A DNA stretch of 64,000 bases. It comes from PALSA-505 sp036501145. Its GTDB lineage: Bacteria > Actinomycetota > Actinomycetes > Streptosporangiales > Streptosporangiaceae. The notes beneath the pieces are model-generated. The model made no database searches. It saw nothing but the letters and a program-made list of their open reading frames with translations, and was not told where the DNA came from. Made by a program: the position numbers and the translations under genes. The stretch covers positions 1 through 64,000 of the forward strand of contig DASYAV010000164.1 of the NCBI GenBank assembly GCA_036501145.1, written 5' to 3'. Shown one piece after another: positions 35,798 through 44,999 of the stretch. The stretch's first letter is position 1; every line of letters begins with the position of its first letter.

Positions 35798-36730
35798 GTG
35801 ACCAGTGTGGAATTCCTTGACGAGGCGATGGCCGAGCTGTACACAGCCGACCCGGACGAGTTCACCGGCCGCCGCCAGGAACTGGTGGGCCGGGCCCGCG
35901 CGGCCGGGCAGGCCGCGGTGGCCAGGCAGATCGCCGCGCTGCGCAAGCCCACCAGGTCGGCGTGGGTGGTCAACCGGCTGGCCCGGTCCGACCCGGACGC
36001 GGTGGCGCAACTGGACGATCTCGGCCGGGACCTGCGCGCCGCCGAACGGGCCAGGGACGGCGCGGCCATGCGCGAACTCGCGCGGCGGCGGCGCCAGCTG
36101 ATCGCCGCCCTGGTCCGCCAGGCGCTCGCCGCGGCCGGGCAGGACACGGCCTCGGCGGCGATGCGCGAGGAGCTGACCGACACGTTCACCGCGGCCATCG
36201 CCGACCCTGAGGTTGCCGGGCAGGTCCAGCAGGGCACGCTGGTGCGCGCGGTCCTGCGGGCAGGGTTCGGCTCGGACCAGCCCACCCTGTCGGTGGTGCC
36301 GTCGCCGGCCGGCCGCAAGCAGCGGGGCAAGGGCCCGGCCGGCAAAGGCAAGACAAGCACGGCCAAGCCGGGCAAGGGCACGACGGGAGCGGCGAAGACC
36401 GGCCCGGACGAGACAGAACTGAACGCGGCCGCGGAACAGCGCCGCGCAGAAGCACGGGCGGCCGAGGAGCAGCGCCTGGCTGAGGCGCGGGCGGCCCAGG
36501 AACGCCGCCGGGCCGAGGTCAGGGCCAAGGCCGAGCGGGCCGTCGCCGACGCCGACCAGGCCGTCGCGGCGGCTACCGCCGATCAGCTGGAGCAGGAGAT
36601 GGTGATCCGGCGGCTGCAACGTGAACTCGCCGACGCCCGTGGCCGGCTGCGCGCCGCTGGCGCCGAAGCTCGCCGCACCGAAGCCGCCCAGCGCCGCGCC
36701 CGCCAGGCCCTGGAACGCCTGCACGGCTAG
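35798..36730 (+). CDS. Ala/Arg-rich coiled-coil protein of unknown function
   Basis: 310 residues from GTG 35798 (VTSVEFLDEAMAELYTADPD). The N-terminal part (about 1-160) is helical and includes ARQIAALRKPTRSAWVVNRL, which I have seen in uncharacterised actinobacterial proteins. A Lys/Gly/Thr-rich linker follows, and the C-terminal 110 residues form a coiled coil with EQRRAEARAAEEQRLAEARA-type repeats. No signal peptide is present. It may be nucleic-acid- or envelope-associated, but no function can be assigned. Confidence 0.75.
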   Translation: MTSVEFLDEAMAELYTADPDEFTGRRQELVGRARAAGQAAVARQIAALRKPTRSAWVVNRLARSDPDAVAQLDDLGRDLRAAERARDGAAMRELARRRRQLIAALVRQALAAAGQDTASAAMREELTDTFTAAIADPEVAGQVQQGTLVRAVLRAGFGSDQPTLSVVPSPAGRKQRGKGPAGKGKTSTAKPGKGTTGAAKTGPDETELNAAAEQRRAEARAAEEQRLAEARAAQERRRAEVRAKAERAVADADQAVAAATADQLEQEMVIRRLQRELADARGRLRAAGAEARRTEAAQRRARQALERLHG

Positions 36731-36918
36731 GCCGCTGCGGCCCCACTGCCGTCCAGGCCGCCGCGGCCGCCGGGTGCATCAGCGCCGGGACGCGGGCCCG
36801 GGCGTGGCGGCCGCTGGTAAACCCGCCCCGGTGAGCCGGCGTCGTACTTACGAGGCCCCTTGCTCCGCCCCGGCCAGCATGGGCTGCGCCGGGCTGCCGG
36901 GCCGCTACGGAGGATCCG

Positions 36919-39531
36919 ATGCGCTGTCCGCGGATGACCGGAACCAGCCCGCTCGGCCGCGCCGCAGCCGTGATCGCCGTGCTGGCGCTGACACCCACCG
37001 CGGCCGCGGTGGCCGGCGCCGCGGCGGCGAGCGCGGCGGTGACCCGCCCGGGGACAGGCGCGGATCCGGGTGGCCAGCCGTCCCGCGGCGCGCCCGCCGG
37101 CCCGGCCGGGACGATATCGGCCGTGGCTGGCGGGGTCGGCGGCCCCGGCCCGGGCACCACGGTCTCGCTGGAGCAGTACTACGAGGACTCGGCCTGCGGC
37201 GTGTCCGCGGCGGGGAACAGTCTGTACGTGGGTGACGGGCTGGTGCTGCGGAAGATCAGCGAGAGCACCGGCCGGCTGACCACGCCCGCCGGGACCGGTG
37301 TGGAGTTCGGGCTGCCGGGCAACGGCGGGCCCGGCCCGGACGCCCTGCTGCAGACCTGCGGCGCCGTCACCGACCACGCGGGCAACCTGGTGATCGCCGA
37401 CTCCCGCAATGCCCTGGTGCGGGTGCTGGCCGCCAGGACCGGCACGTTCTACGGGCAGCAGATGACGGCGGGGGACATCTACGCGGTGGCCGGTGACGGG
37501 CACAGCGGATTCGGCGGCTCCGGGGTGGCCGCCACGCAGACCGCGCTGCGCAACCCGCAGGACGTGGCCGTGGACCGGCACGGCAACCTGGTGATCGCCG
37601 ACTCGAGCTACACCAAGGGGGCCAAGGGGGCCCGGCTGCGCGTGGTCGCGGCCGTCACCGGCAGGTTCTACGGCCAGAAGATGATCGCCGGGGACATCTA
37701 CACGGTGGCGGGCTACGCGCAGGGCACCGGGTTCTCTGGCGACGGCGGCCCGGCCACCAAGGCCGGGCTCGGGTTCTACATCTCGGCCGTGCTGATGGAC
37801 CGGGCCGGGAACCTGGTCTTCGCCGACAGCTACGCCAACCGGATCCGGGTGGTGGCCGCGTCCACCGGGACGTTCTACGGGCAGGCCATGACCGCCGGGC
37901 ACATCTACACGGTGGCCGGCGGGGGCAGCAGCCTGGGCGACGGCGGCACGGCCACCAGCGCCGCGCTGTCGGACCCGGGCGGCGTGGCCAGGGACGGCGC
38001 GGGCAACCTGGTCGTCGCGGACTCCGGTGACAATCGGGTGCGGGTGGTCGCGGAGTCCACCGGCACCTTCTACGGGCAGGCCATGACGGCGGGCGACATC
38101 TACACGGTGGCCGGCGACGGCACAGCGGGATACCGCGGCGGCGGCGGCCCGGCCACCAGCGCCGAACTCGACGCCCCGGACGGGGTGGCCGTGGACGGTG
38201 CGGGGAACCTGGCTATCTGCGACTACACCGGCGGCCGGGTCCAGGTGGTGGCCGTCTCCACGGGCACGTTCTACGGCCAGGCCATGACGGCCGGGGACAT
38301 CTACAAGGTGGCCGGCCACGGCCGGATGCAGAGTTCCGGCGACGGCGGCCCGGCCACCGCGGCCGAGCTCAACGGCCCGTCCGGTCTGGCGGCCGGCCCC
38401 ACGGGAACGCTGGCGCTCAGCGACACGACCAACCAGCGGGTGATGGTAGTGGCCGGATCCACCGGTCCGCGCTACGGCAGGCCGATGGCGGCTGGGCACA
38501 TCTACACCGTGGCCGGCGACGGCAAACCAGGCATCTCCGGCGGCGGCGGCCGGCTGGGCACCAAAGTCAGCCTCGCCAACCCGAAGGGCGTAGCCCTCGA
38601 CCACGCGGACAACCTGCTGATCGCCGACCTCGGCGGCAAACGGGTCGAGGTGGTGGCGGCGGCCACAGGCACCTTCTACGGGCGGGCCATGACGGCCGGG
38701 CACATCTACACCGTGGCCGGCGGCGGGGGGAAGACAGGCTCTTCCGGCAACGGCGTCCCGGCCACCCGCGCCAAACTGAAGCTCCCGGACGCGGTGTCGG
38801 TGGACAGCGCGGGCAACGTGCTGATAGCCGATCCCGGCACCGACCGGGTGCGGGTGGTGGCCGGGTCCACCGGCATGTTCTACAGCCAGCCCATGACCGC
38901 GGGTGACATCTACACGGTGGCCGGCGACGGGACGAGGGGGTTCTCCGGCGACGGCGGCCCGGCCACCAGCGCCGAACTCGCCAATCCGGAGTCCGCTACC
39001 GTGGACGCGCACGGAAACCTGGTCATCGCGGACGACGGTAACAACCGCGTCCGGGTGGTGGCCGGGTCCACCGGTACGTTCTACGGGCAGCCCATGACCG
39101 CGGGTGACATCTACACGGTGGCCGGCGACGGGACGGAGGGGTTCTCCGGCGACGGCGGCCCGGCCACCAGCGCCACGTTCGTCTTCCCGGAGTCCGCTGC
39201 CGTGGACGCGCACGGAAACCTGGTCATCGCGGACACCGGTAACAACCGCGTCCGGGTGGTGGCCGGGTCCACCGGTACGTTCTACGGGCAGCCCATGACC
39301 GCCGGCGACGTCTACACCGTGGCCGGCGACGGGACGATCGGGTACACCGGCGACGGCGTCCCGGCCACCAGCACCGGGCTGAACTACCCGGTCGACGCCG
39401 TGGCGGGTCCCGCGGGCCAGTTGCTGATCGCCGACAGCGAAAACAACCGCGTGCGGCAGGTAGCCGGCGGAACCGGGCCGGCGGAACCGGCCGCCAGCCC
39501 AGTCTGGGAGCGGATACTGACGGGTAGGTAG
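36919..39531 (+). CDS. Large secreted NHL-repeat (beta-propeller) protein
   Basis: 870 residues with GGAGG five bases before the ATG. A signal peptide covers about 1-40 (LGRAAAVIAVLALTPTAAAV). The rest consists of NHL-type propeller blades of the form GNLVIADTGNNRVRVVAGST, each linked by a TGTFYGQxMTAGDIYTVAGDG-like segment; ten linkers are countable. This is more blades than a single six-bladed propeller needs, so two propellers or an open array are likely. NHL propellers bind proteins, nucleic acids or sugars. The antisense strand is also open for 828 codons, a composition artefact. Confidence 0.88.
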   Translation: MRCPRMTGTSPLGRAAAVIAVLALTPTAAAVAGAAAASAAVTRPGTGADPGGQPSRGAPAGPAGTISAVAGGVGGPGPGTTVSLEQYYEDSACGVSAAGNSLYVGDGLVLRKISESTGRLTTPAGTGVEFGLPGNGGPGPDALLQTCGAVTDHAGNLVIADSRNALVRVLAARTGTFYGQQMTAGDIYAVAGDGHSGFGGSGVAATQTALRNPQDVAVDRHGNLVIADSSYTKGAKGARLRVVAAVTGRFYGQKMIAGDIYTVAGYAQGTGFSGDGGPATKAGLGFYISAVLMDRAGNLVFADSYANRIRVVAASTGTFYGQAMTAGHIYTVAGGGSSLGDGGTATSAALSDPGGVARDGAGNLVVADSGDNRVRVVAESTGTFYGQAMTAGDIYTVAGDGTAGYRGGGGPATSAELDAPDGVAVDGAGNLAICDYTGGRVQVVAVSTGTFYGQAMTAGDIYKVAGHGRMQSSGDGGPATAAELNGPSGLAAGPTGTLALSDTTNQRVMVVAGSTGPRYGRPMAAGHIYTVAGDGKPGISGGGGRLGTKVSLANPKGVALDHADNLLIADLGGKRVEVVAAATGTFYGRAMTAGHIYTVAGGGGKTGSSGNGVPATRAKLKLPDAVSVDSAGNVLIADPGTDRVRVVAGSTGMFYSQPMTAGDIYTVAGDGTRGFSGDGGPATSAELANPESATVDAHGNLVIADDGNNRVRVVAGSTGTFYGQPMTAGDIYTVAGDGTEGFSGDGGPATSATFVFPESAAVDAHGNLVIADTGNNRVRVVAGSTGTFYGQPMTAGDVYTVAGDGTIGYTGDGVPATSTGLNYPVDAVAGPAGQLLIADSENNRVRQVAGGTGPAEPAASPVWERILTGR
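37438..39330 (+). repeat. Tandem NHL-blade repeats, about 200-bp period
   Basis: Ten copies of a roughly 200-base unit. The spacing is exactly 201 bases for the starts at 38860, 39061 and 39262 (sequence GCCGGGTCCACCGG). The units 38860-39060 and 39061-39261 are almost identical in DNA, including the synonymous positions, whereas earlier copies are diverged. This indicates recent duplication at the 3' end of an older array. Confidence 0.85.
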
Positions 39532-39635
39532 AGTCGTGTCCGGTCCCGCGCTGCGCCAGCCGCCGCGAATCCCGCCCGGCCAGCAAACGCCGCGGGGCCG
39601 TCGCAGGCGGCCGACGAACGCCGGAAGGTGCCGGA

Positions 39636-40877
39636 ATGGAATTCGCGTACGACACCCGCACGGAAGAACTGCGTGAGCGCCTGCTGGCGTTCATGGACGA
39701 GCACATCTACCCGGCCGAGGCGGTCTACGCGGACCAGGTGGCGCAGGCCACGGCGGAAGGCCGCGGCTGGCAGCGGCCGCCGGTCATGGCCGTGCTCAAG
39801 GTCGAGGCCCGCCGCCAAGGGTTGTGGAATCTGTTCCTGGCCCGCAACGAGCACACCGAGCAGCTGCAGGGCACGCCGGGGCTGACCAACCTGCAGTACG
39901 CGCCGCTGGCCGAGATCACCGGCCGCAGCCCGGCGCTCGCCCCCGAGGCGCTCAACTGCGCCGCGCCAGACACCGGCAACATGGAACTGCTCGCCGAGTT
40001 CGGCACCCCAGCCCAGCAGGACCGCTGGCTCAAGCCGCTGCTCGACGGCGAGATCCGGTCGGCGTTCTGCATGACCGAGCCGGACGTGGCGTCCTCCGAC
40101 GCGACCAACATCGCCACCAGGATCGAGCGCCGCGGCGACAGCTACGTGATCAGCGGCACCAAGTGGTGGTCGTCCGGCGCGATGGATCCGGCCTGCGAGA
40201 TTCTCATCGTGATGGGCCGCACCGACGACCAGGCGCCGCGGCACGAGCAGCAGTCGATGATCCTCGTCCCGCGGGACACCGACGGGGTGCGGGTCAAGCG
40301 CGGCATGCGGCTGTTCGGCTACACCGACGGCCCGCACGGCGGGCACGCCGAGGTCGAGTTCGCCGGCGTCACCGTGCCCGCTGAGAACCTGATCGCGGGC
40401 GAGGGCAAGGGGTTCGCCATCGCCCAGGCCCGGCTCGGCCCGGGCCGGATCCACCACTGCATGCGGCTGATCGGCGCGGCCGAACGGGCGCTGGAGCTGA
40501 TGTGCCGCCGGGTGTCGGCGCGCACCGCGTTCGGCGGGCCGCTGGCCGAGCAGAGCGTCATCCAGGGCTGGATCGCCGACTCGCGGGTGCGGATCGAGGC
40601 GGCCCGGCTGCTCGTGCTGAAGACCGCCTGGCTGATGGACACGGTCGGCAACAAGGGCGCGCACACCGAGATCCAGGCCATCAAGATCGGCACCCCGTCG
40701 ATGGCCGAGTGGGTGATCGACAAGGCGATCCAGGCGCACGGCGCGGCCGGGGTGAGCCAGGACTTCCCGCTCGCCCAGCTGTGGGCCAGCGCCCGCACGC
40801 TGCGCTTCGCCGACGGGCCCGACGAGGTGCACAAGCGGTCGCTGGCCCGCCGCGAGCTGCGCAAACACGCCCCCTGA
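39636..40877 (+). CDS. Acyl-CoA dehydrogenase (ACAD11/FadE-like)
   Basis: 413 residues with GGAAGG before the ATG. It has the FAD and substrate patterns SAFCMTEPDVASSDATNI, SGTKWWSSGAMDP, GHAEVEFAGVTVPAENLI, GPGRIHHCMRLIGAAERALE and QAHGAAGVSQDFPLAQLWA, which are typical of larger acyl-CoA dehydrogenases acting on long or branched acyl-CoA. First gene of a five-gene catabolic cluster (39636-44974). It removes alpha/beta hydrogens from an acyl-CoA and passes electrons to ETF. Confidence 0.93.
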   Translation: MEFAYDTRTEELRERLLAFMDEHIYPAEAVYADQVAQATAEGRGWQRPPVMAVLKVEARRQGLWNLFLARNEHTEQLQGTPGLTNLQYAPLAEITGRSPALAPEALNCAAPDTGNMELLAEFGTPAQQDRWLKPLLDGEIRSAFCMTEPDVASSDATNIATRIERRGDSYVISGTKWWSSGAMDPACEILIVMGRTDDQAPRHEQQSMILVPRDTDGVRVKRGMRLFGYTDGPHGGHAEVEFAGVTVPAENLIAGEGKGFAIAQARLGPGRIHHCMRLIGAAERALELMCRRVSARTAFGGPLAEQSVIQGWIADSRVRIEAARLLVLKTAWLMDTVGNKGAHTEIQAIKIGTPSMAEWVIDKAIQAHGAAGVSQDFPLAQLWASARTLRFADGPDEVHKRSLARRELRKHAP

Positions 40878-40908
40878 CCTAAAACTGAGCGCGACCAGGA
40901 GGAACCAC

Positions 40909-41670
40909 ATGTCAGAGGATCAGCAGCGCGTCGCCATCGTGACCGGCGCGGCTCGCGGCATCGGCGCCGCCACAGCCCGCCGCCTGGCCGCCGACGGGAT
41001 GGCGCTGGCCGTGCTCGACCTGGACGAGGCCAACTGCGCCGGCACGGTGAACGCGATCACCGAGGCGGGCGGCCGCGCGGTCGCCGTCGCCGCCGACGTG
41101 AGCAACTCCGGACAGGTGGAAGCCGCGGTGGGCAAGGTCGTGGCTGAGCTCGGCCCGCCGGCGGTGCTGGTCAACAACGCCGGCCTGATCCGGGACAACC
41201 TGCTGTTCAAGATGACCGACGACGACTGGGACATGGTGCTCGGCGTGCACCTGCGCGGCGCGTTCCTGATGGCCCGCGCGTCGCAGAAGCACATGGTGGA
41301 CCAGCGCTACGGGCGGATCATCAACCTGTCGTCCAGCTCGGCGCTGGGCAACCGCGGCCAGGTCAACTACTCCGCGGCCAAGGCCGGCATGCAGGGCTTC
41401 ACCAAGACGCTGGCCATCGAGCTCGGCCAGTTCGGCATCACCGCCAACGCGGTGGCGCCCGGGTTCATCGCCACCGACATGACCGCGGCCACCGCGGCCC
41501 GCGTCGGCATGGACTTCGAGGAGTTCCAGAAGGCCGCCGCCACGCAGATCCCGGTACGCCGGGTGGGCCAGCCCGACGACGTGGCGAACCTCATCTCCTA
41601 CCTGGCCAGCGACGGCGCCGGATTCGTCTCCGGCCAGGTGATCTACGTGGCCGGCGGGCCACTGTGCTAG
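40909..41670 (+). CDS. Short-chain dehydrogenase/reductase (FabG-like)
   Basis: 253 residues with AGGAGG upstream. It has the cofactor motif VTGAARGIGAATARRLA, Asp for NAD preference in LDLDEANC, NNAG in VLVNNAGLIRD, and catalytic Ser, Tyr and Lys in NLSSSSALGNRGQVNYSAAK. In this catabolic context a 3-hydroxyacyl-CoA dehydrogenase role fits better than fatty-acid synthesis. It ends ten bases before the next acyl-CoA dehydrogenase gene, so they share a transcript. Confidence 0.93.
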   Translation: MSEDQQRVAIVTGAARGIGAATARRLAADGMALAVLDLDEANCAGTVNAITEAGGRAVAVAADVSNSGQVEAAVGKVVAELGPPAVLVNNAGLIRDNLLFKMTDDDWDMVLGVHLRGAFLMARASQKHMVDQRYGRIINLSSSSALGNRGQVNYSAAKAGMQGFTKTLAIELGQFGITANAVAPGFIATDMTAATAARVGMDFEEFQKAAATQIPVRRVGQPDDVANLISYLASDGAGFVSGQVIYVAGGPLC

Positions 41671-41680
41671 GAGGGCAACC

Positions 41681-42904
41681 GTGCTGACCGAACCCGAGAC
41701 AGGCGGCCTGGCCGCGGCGGCGGCCGACATCCGCCGCCGGGCCGCCGGCGTGCTCGCCGCGCACGACCCGGCCAGCACGCCGCGGCTGGACTTCCTGCGA
41801 GCCCGCTTCGACGCCGGCCTGGCCTGGGTGCACTATCCCGAGGGGCTGGGCGGCCTCGGCCTGCCGCGGGCGCTGCAGACGGTCGCCGACGCCGAGTTCG
41901 CCGCGGCCGGAGCGCCGGACAACGACCCGCGGCGGATCGGCATCGGGCTCGGCATGGCCGCCCCCACGATCCTCGCCTTTGGCACCCCCGAGCAGCACAA
42001 ACGCTGGCTGCGCCCGCTGTGGACCGGCGAGGAGGTGTGGTGCCAGCTGTTCTCCGAGCCGGGCGCCGGCTCGGACCTGGCCGCGCTGGCCACCCGCGCG
42101 GTCCGCGACGGCGGTGACCTCGGCGGGGACTGGCGGGTCAGCGGGCAGAAGGTCTGGACGTCGATGGCGCACGAGGCGCGCTGGGCCATCCTCGTCGCCC
42201 GCACCGACCCGGACGTGCCCAAGCACGCTGGCCTCAGCTACTTCGTGCTGGACATGACCGCGCCCGGCGTCGAGGTCAGGCCGCTGCGCCAGCTCACCGG
42301 CGACGCCGAGTTCAACGAGGTGTTCCTGACCGACGCGCCGATCCCGGACGCCGACCGGCTGGGCCAGGTCGGCGAGGGCTGGCGGGTGGCGATGGCCACG
42401 CTGATGAACGAGCGGGTGTCCATCGGCGGCGGTTCGCTGCCCCGCGAGGGCGGGATGATCGGCCTGGTCACGAAGACCTGGCGGGAGCGCCCGGAGCAGC
42501 GCACCCCGGGCCTGCACGACCGGCTGCTGCGGCTGTGGGTGGATGCCGAGGTGGCCAGGATCGCCGGCGCCAGGCTGCGCCAGCAGCTGGCCGCGGGCCA
42601 GCCCGGCCCGGAAGGCTCGGCGGCCAAGGTGGTCTTCGCCCGGCTCAACCAGGAGATCTCCGGGCTGGAGGTCGAGCTGGCCGCCGGGGACGGGCTGACC
42701 TACGACGAGTGGACGATGCACCGGCCGGCCGCCTCGAACTTCTTCGGCCGCGGCCCCGGGTTCCGCTACCTGCGGGCCCGCGGCAACTCGATCGAGGGCG
42801 GCACCTCGGAGATCCTGCGCAACATCATCGCCGAGCGGGTGCTCGGCCTGCCCCCGGAGATCCGCGTGGATAAGGACGTGCCATGGAAAGACCTGCCGCG
42901 GTGA
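41681..42904 (+). CDS. Acyl-CoA dehydrogenase, alpha-type member of a tandem pair
   Basis: 407 residues with GGAGGG before the start. It carries the FAD-region motif CQLFSEPGAGSDLAALATRA, the WTSMAHEARWAILVARTDPD block and the C-terminal RGNSIEGGTSEILRNIIAERV. That last block marks the actinobacterial FadE group that works as alpha2beta2 heteromers in side-chain and ring degradation (for example FadE28-FadE29). Its 3' end overlaps the next dehydrogenase gene, and the two proteins probably form one enzyme. Substrate is likely a bulky CoA ester. Confidence 0.9.
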   Translation: MLTEPETGGLAAAAADIRRRAAGVLAAHDPASTPRLDFLRARFDAGLAWVHYPEGLGGLGLPRALQTVADAEFAAAGAPDNDPRRIGIGLGMAAPTILAFGTPEQHKRWLRPLWTGEEVWCQLFSEPGAGSDLAALATRAVRDGGDLGGDWRVSGQKVWTSMAHEARWAILVARTDPDVPKHAGLSYFVLDMTAPGVEVRPLRQLTGDAEFNEVFLTDAPIPDADRLGQVGEGWRVAMATLMNERVSIGGGSLPREGGMIGLVTKTWRERPEQRTPGLHDRLLRLWVDAEVARIAGARLRQQLAAGQPGPEGSAAKVVFARLNQEISGLEVELAAGDGLTYDEWTMHRPAASNFFGRGPGFRYLRARGNSIEGGTSEILRNIIAERVLGLPPEIRVDKDVPWKDLPR

Positions 42905-44094
42905 CCGACCCAGGGCCAGTCCCGGATCTGCTCTACAGCGAGCAGGAAACCGATCTGCGGAAAGCCGTCCGGGCTCTTTTGAATGAACGGCTGTCGCCTA
43001 CCAGCCTGCTCGCCCGGCTGGAGAGTGGCGATCGCTACGACCTCTCGCTGTGGCGCGCGCTGGCCGCCGAAGTCGGGTGCGCCGGGCTGCTCATCCCCGA
43101 ATCGCTCGGCGGCGCCGGCGCGTCCTTCCGCGAGGCGGCGGTGGTGGCCGAGGAGACCGGCCGGGCCGTCGCCCCGGTGCCTTACCTGGGCAGCGCCGTG
43201 GTGGCGGCCACCGCGCTGGTCACCGCCACCGGCACCGAGCCGGCCGCGGACGCCGACCGCAAGCTGATCGGCTCGCTCGCCGACGGCGCCGTCACTGCCG
43301 CGCTGGCCGTCCCGTTCGAGACCCCGCCGGGCGGCGGCGGGCAGTCGCACGTCAGGGTCACCGGGCCACCGGCCGGCGGCCATGACGACGGCCAGGACGG
43401 CGGCCGGCCGGACGCCGCGCTGACCGGCACCGTGCCCCGGCTGGCCGACGCGCTGCCCGCCGACGTGCTGCTGGTGCCGGCCGACGGAGTGCCGTTCGGG
43501 CTGTACCTGGTGGACGCGCACGCCGCTGGGGTGACCAGATCGCCGGTGGTCTCGCTGGACGGCACCAGGGTGCTGTGCGACCTCACCCTGGACGGGGTGC
43601 CTGCCCGGCGGCTGGCCGCGGGTGACGCCGCGGCCGCCGCGGTGGACGCGGCGCTGTCGGCCGGGGCCGCGGTGCTCGCCGCCGAACTGCTCGGCGTGGC
43701 GCAGCAGTGCCTCGACATGACCGTCGCCTACGCGAAGGAACGCCGCCAGTTCGCCCGGCAGATCGGCTCGTTCCAGGCCATCAAGCACCGGCTGGCCGAC
43801 CTGTACGTGGCGGTAACCCAGGCCAGGGCGGCGTCCAGGTATGCCGCCGGGTGCCTGGCCGAGGGCAGTGCGGACGCGGCCGTCGCGGTGGCGATGGCCA
43901 AGGCGTACTGCGGTGAGGCGGCGGTGCGCGCGGCCGAGGAGTGCGTCCAGTTGCACGGCGGCATCGGGTTCACCTGGGAGCATCCCGCGCACCTGTACCT
44001 GAAGCGGGCGAAGAGCGGCTCGATCGCGTTCGGCACGCCGGACCGGCACCGCAGCACGCTGGCCGCCCTCGTCGGCCTGCCCGGCCCGTCATGA
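42883..44094 (+). CDS. Acyl-CoA dehydrogenase, beta-type member of the pair
   Basis: 403 residues from ATG 42883 (AAGGA six bases upstream), 22 bases inside the previous gene; GTG 42901 with a GTGA overlap is an alternative. Core motifs LLIPESLGGAGASFREAAVV, YAKERRQFARQIGSFQAIKH and QLHGGIGFTWEHPAHLYLKR are present. An Asp/Gly-rich insertion (about 150-185, PPAGGHDDGQDGGRPD) is unusual. It probably makes a heteromeric dehydrogenase with the upstream protein. Confidence 0.9.
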   Translation: MERPAAVTDPGPVPDLLYSEQETDLRKAVRALLNERLSPTSLLARLESGDRYDLSLWRALAAEVGCAGLLIPESLGGAGASFREAAVVAEETGRAVAPVPYLGSAVVAATALVTATGTEPAADADRKLIGSLADGAVTAALAVPFETPPGGGGQSHVRVTGPPAGGHDDGQDGGRPDAALTGTVPRLADALPADVLLVPADGVPFGLYLVDAHAAGVTRSPVVSLDGTRVLCDLTLDGVPARRLAAGDAAAAAVDAALSAGAAVLAAELLGVAQQCLDMTVAYAKERRQFARQIGSFQAIKHRLADLYVAVTQARAASRYAAGCLAEGSADAAVAVAMAKAYCGEAAVRAAEECVQLHGGIGFTWEHPAHLYLKRAKSGSIAFGTPDRHRSTLAALVGLPGPS

Positions 44095-44185
44095 AGCCGG
44101 CGGACGGGATGCGCAGCACCACTCCGCCTTGCCGGGGGCGAGCCAGCCAACAGGGCCGCCGGGGCCGGAAGGGCGTGGTCTGGTC

Positions 44186-44974
44186 ATGAGGTCGGTGACC
44201 GGCGCCGGTGTCGTGGTCACCGGCGGCGGCAGTGGCATCGGCGCGGCGCTGGCCGCCAGGTTCGCCGCCGAGGGCGCCCGGGTCGTGGTCAACGACATCG
44301 ACGCGGAGGCCGCCGCCGCCGTCGCCCGGTCCTGCGGCGGCACCGCCGTGCCCGCCGACGCGGCCAGCGTGCACGGGGTGGCGGAGCTGATCACCGCGGC
44401 CACGCAGGCGCTCGGCGGGATCGACCTGTACTGCGCCAACGCCGGGGTGGCCCGGGCCGGCGAAGCGGACGCGCCGGTCGCCGAGCAGGAGGCCGACTGG
44501 GAGCTGTCCTGGCAGGTGAACGTCATGGCGCACGTCCGGGCGGCGCGGCTGCTGCTGCCCGGCTGGCTGGACCGGGGGAGCGGGCACCTGATCTGCACGG
44601 TGTCGGCGGCCGGGCTGCTCAGCATGCTGGGCTCGGCGCCGTACTCGGCCACCAAGCACGCGGCCCTGGCGTTCGCCGAATGGCTGTCGGCGAGCTACGC
44701 GCACCGCGGCATCACCGTGCAGGCGCTGTGCCCGCAGGGCGTGCGCACCCCGATGCTGGACGGCTCCGGGGCGGCCGCGCGGGCTCTGCTGGACGGGTCG
44801 GCGATCACCCCGCAGGAGGCCGCGGACGCGGTGCTGCGGGGCATCGCCGGCGGCCGGTTCCTGATCCTGCCGCATCCCGAGGTGGCCCAGATGTACGCCA
44901 ACCGCGCCGCCGACCCGGACCGCTGGCTGGCCGGCATGAACAAGCTGCAGCGCCGCATCGAAGACCAGGCCTAG
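44186..44974 (+). CDS. Short-chain dehydrogenase/reductase
   Basis: 262 residues from ATG 44186 (MRSVTGAGVVVTGGGSGIGA); the frame is open from 44129 but that part is Pro/Gly-rich. It has the cofactor motif TGGGSGIGAALA, Asp for NAD in VVNDIDAEA, and the catalytic residues in TVSAAGLLSMLGSAPYSATK. It closes the acyl-CoA catabolic cluster. A role as hydroxyacyl-CoA or steroid-type alcohol dehydrogenase is plausible but unproven. A small CCCGGC-TAGCT-GCCGGG hairpin (44995-45011) separates it from the convergent gene. Confidence 0.92.
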   Translation: MRSVTGAGVVVTGGGSGIGAALAARFAAEGARVVVNDIDAEAAAAVARSCGGTAVPADAASVHGVAELITAATQALGGIDLYCANAGVARAGEADAPVAEQEADWELSWQVNVMAHVRAARLLLPGWLDRGSGHLICTVSAAGLLSMLGSAPYSATKHAALAFAEWLSASYAHRGITVQALCPQGVRTPMLDGSGAAARALLDGSAITPQEAADAVLRGIAGGRFLILPHPEVAQMYANRAADPDRWLAGMNKLQRRIEDQA

Positions 44975-44999
44975 TACGGCACTGGAAGGTGTGGCCCGG

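Noticed and set aside
35741..36724. N-terminal extension of the phosphotriesterase-like gene
   Set aside because: The open frame is the antisense of the coiled-coil gene and shows no homology to the hydrolase family, whose domain begins near 35650.
36727..39213. 828-codon open frame antisense to the NHL-repeat gene
   Set aside because: It mirrors the repeats of the sense gene, has no start signal or known domain, and its composition is explained by GC-biased third positions.
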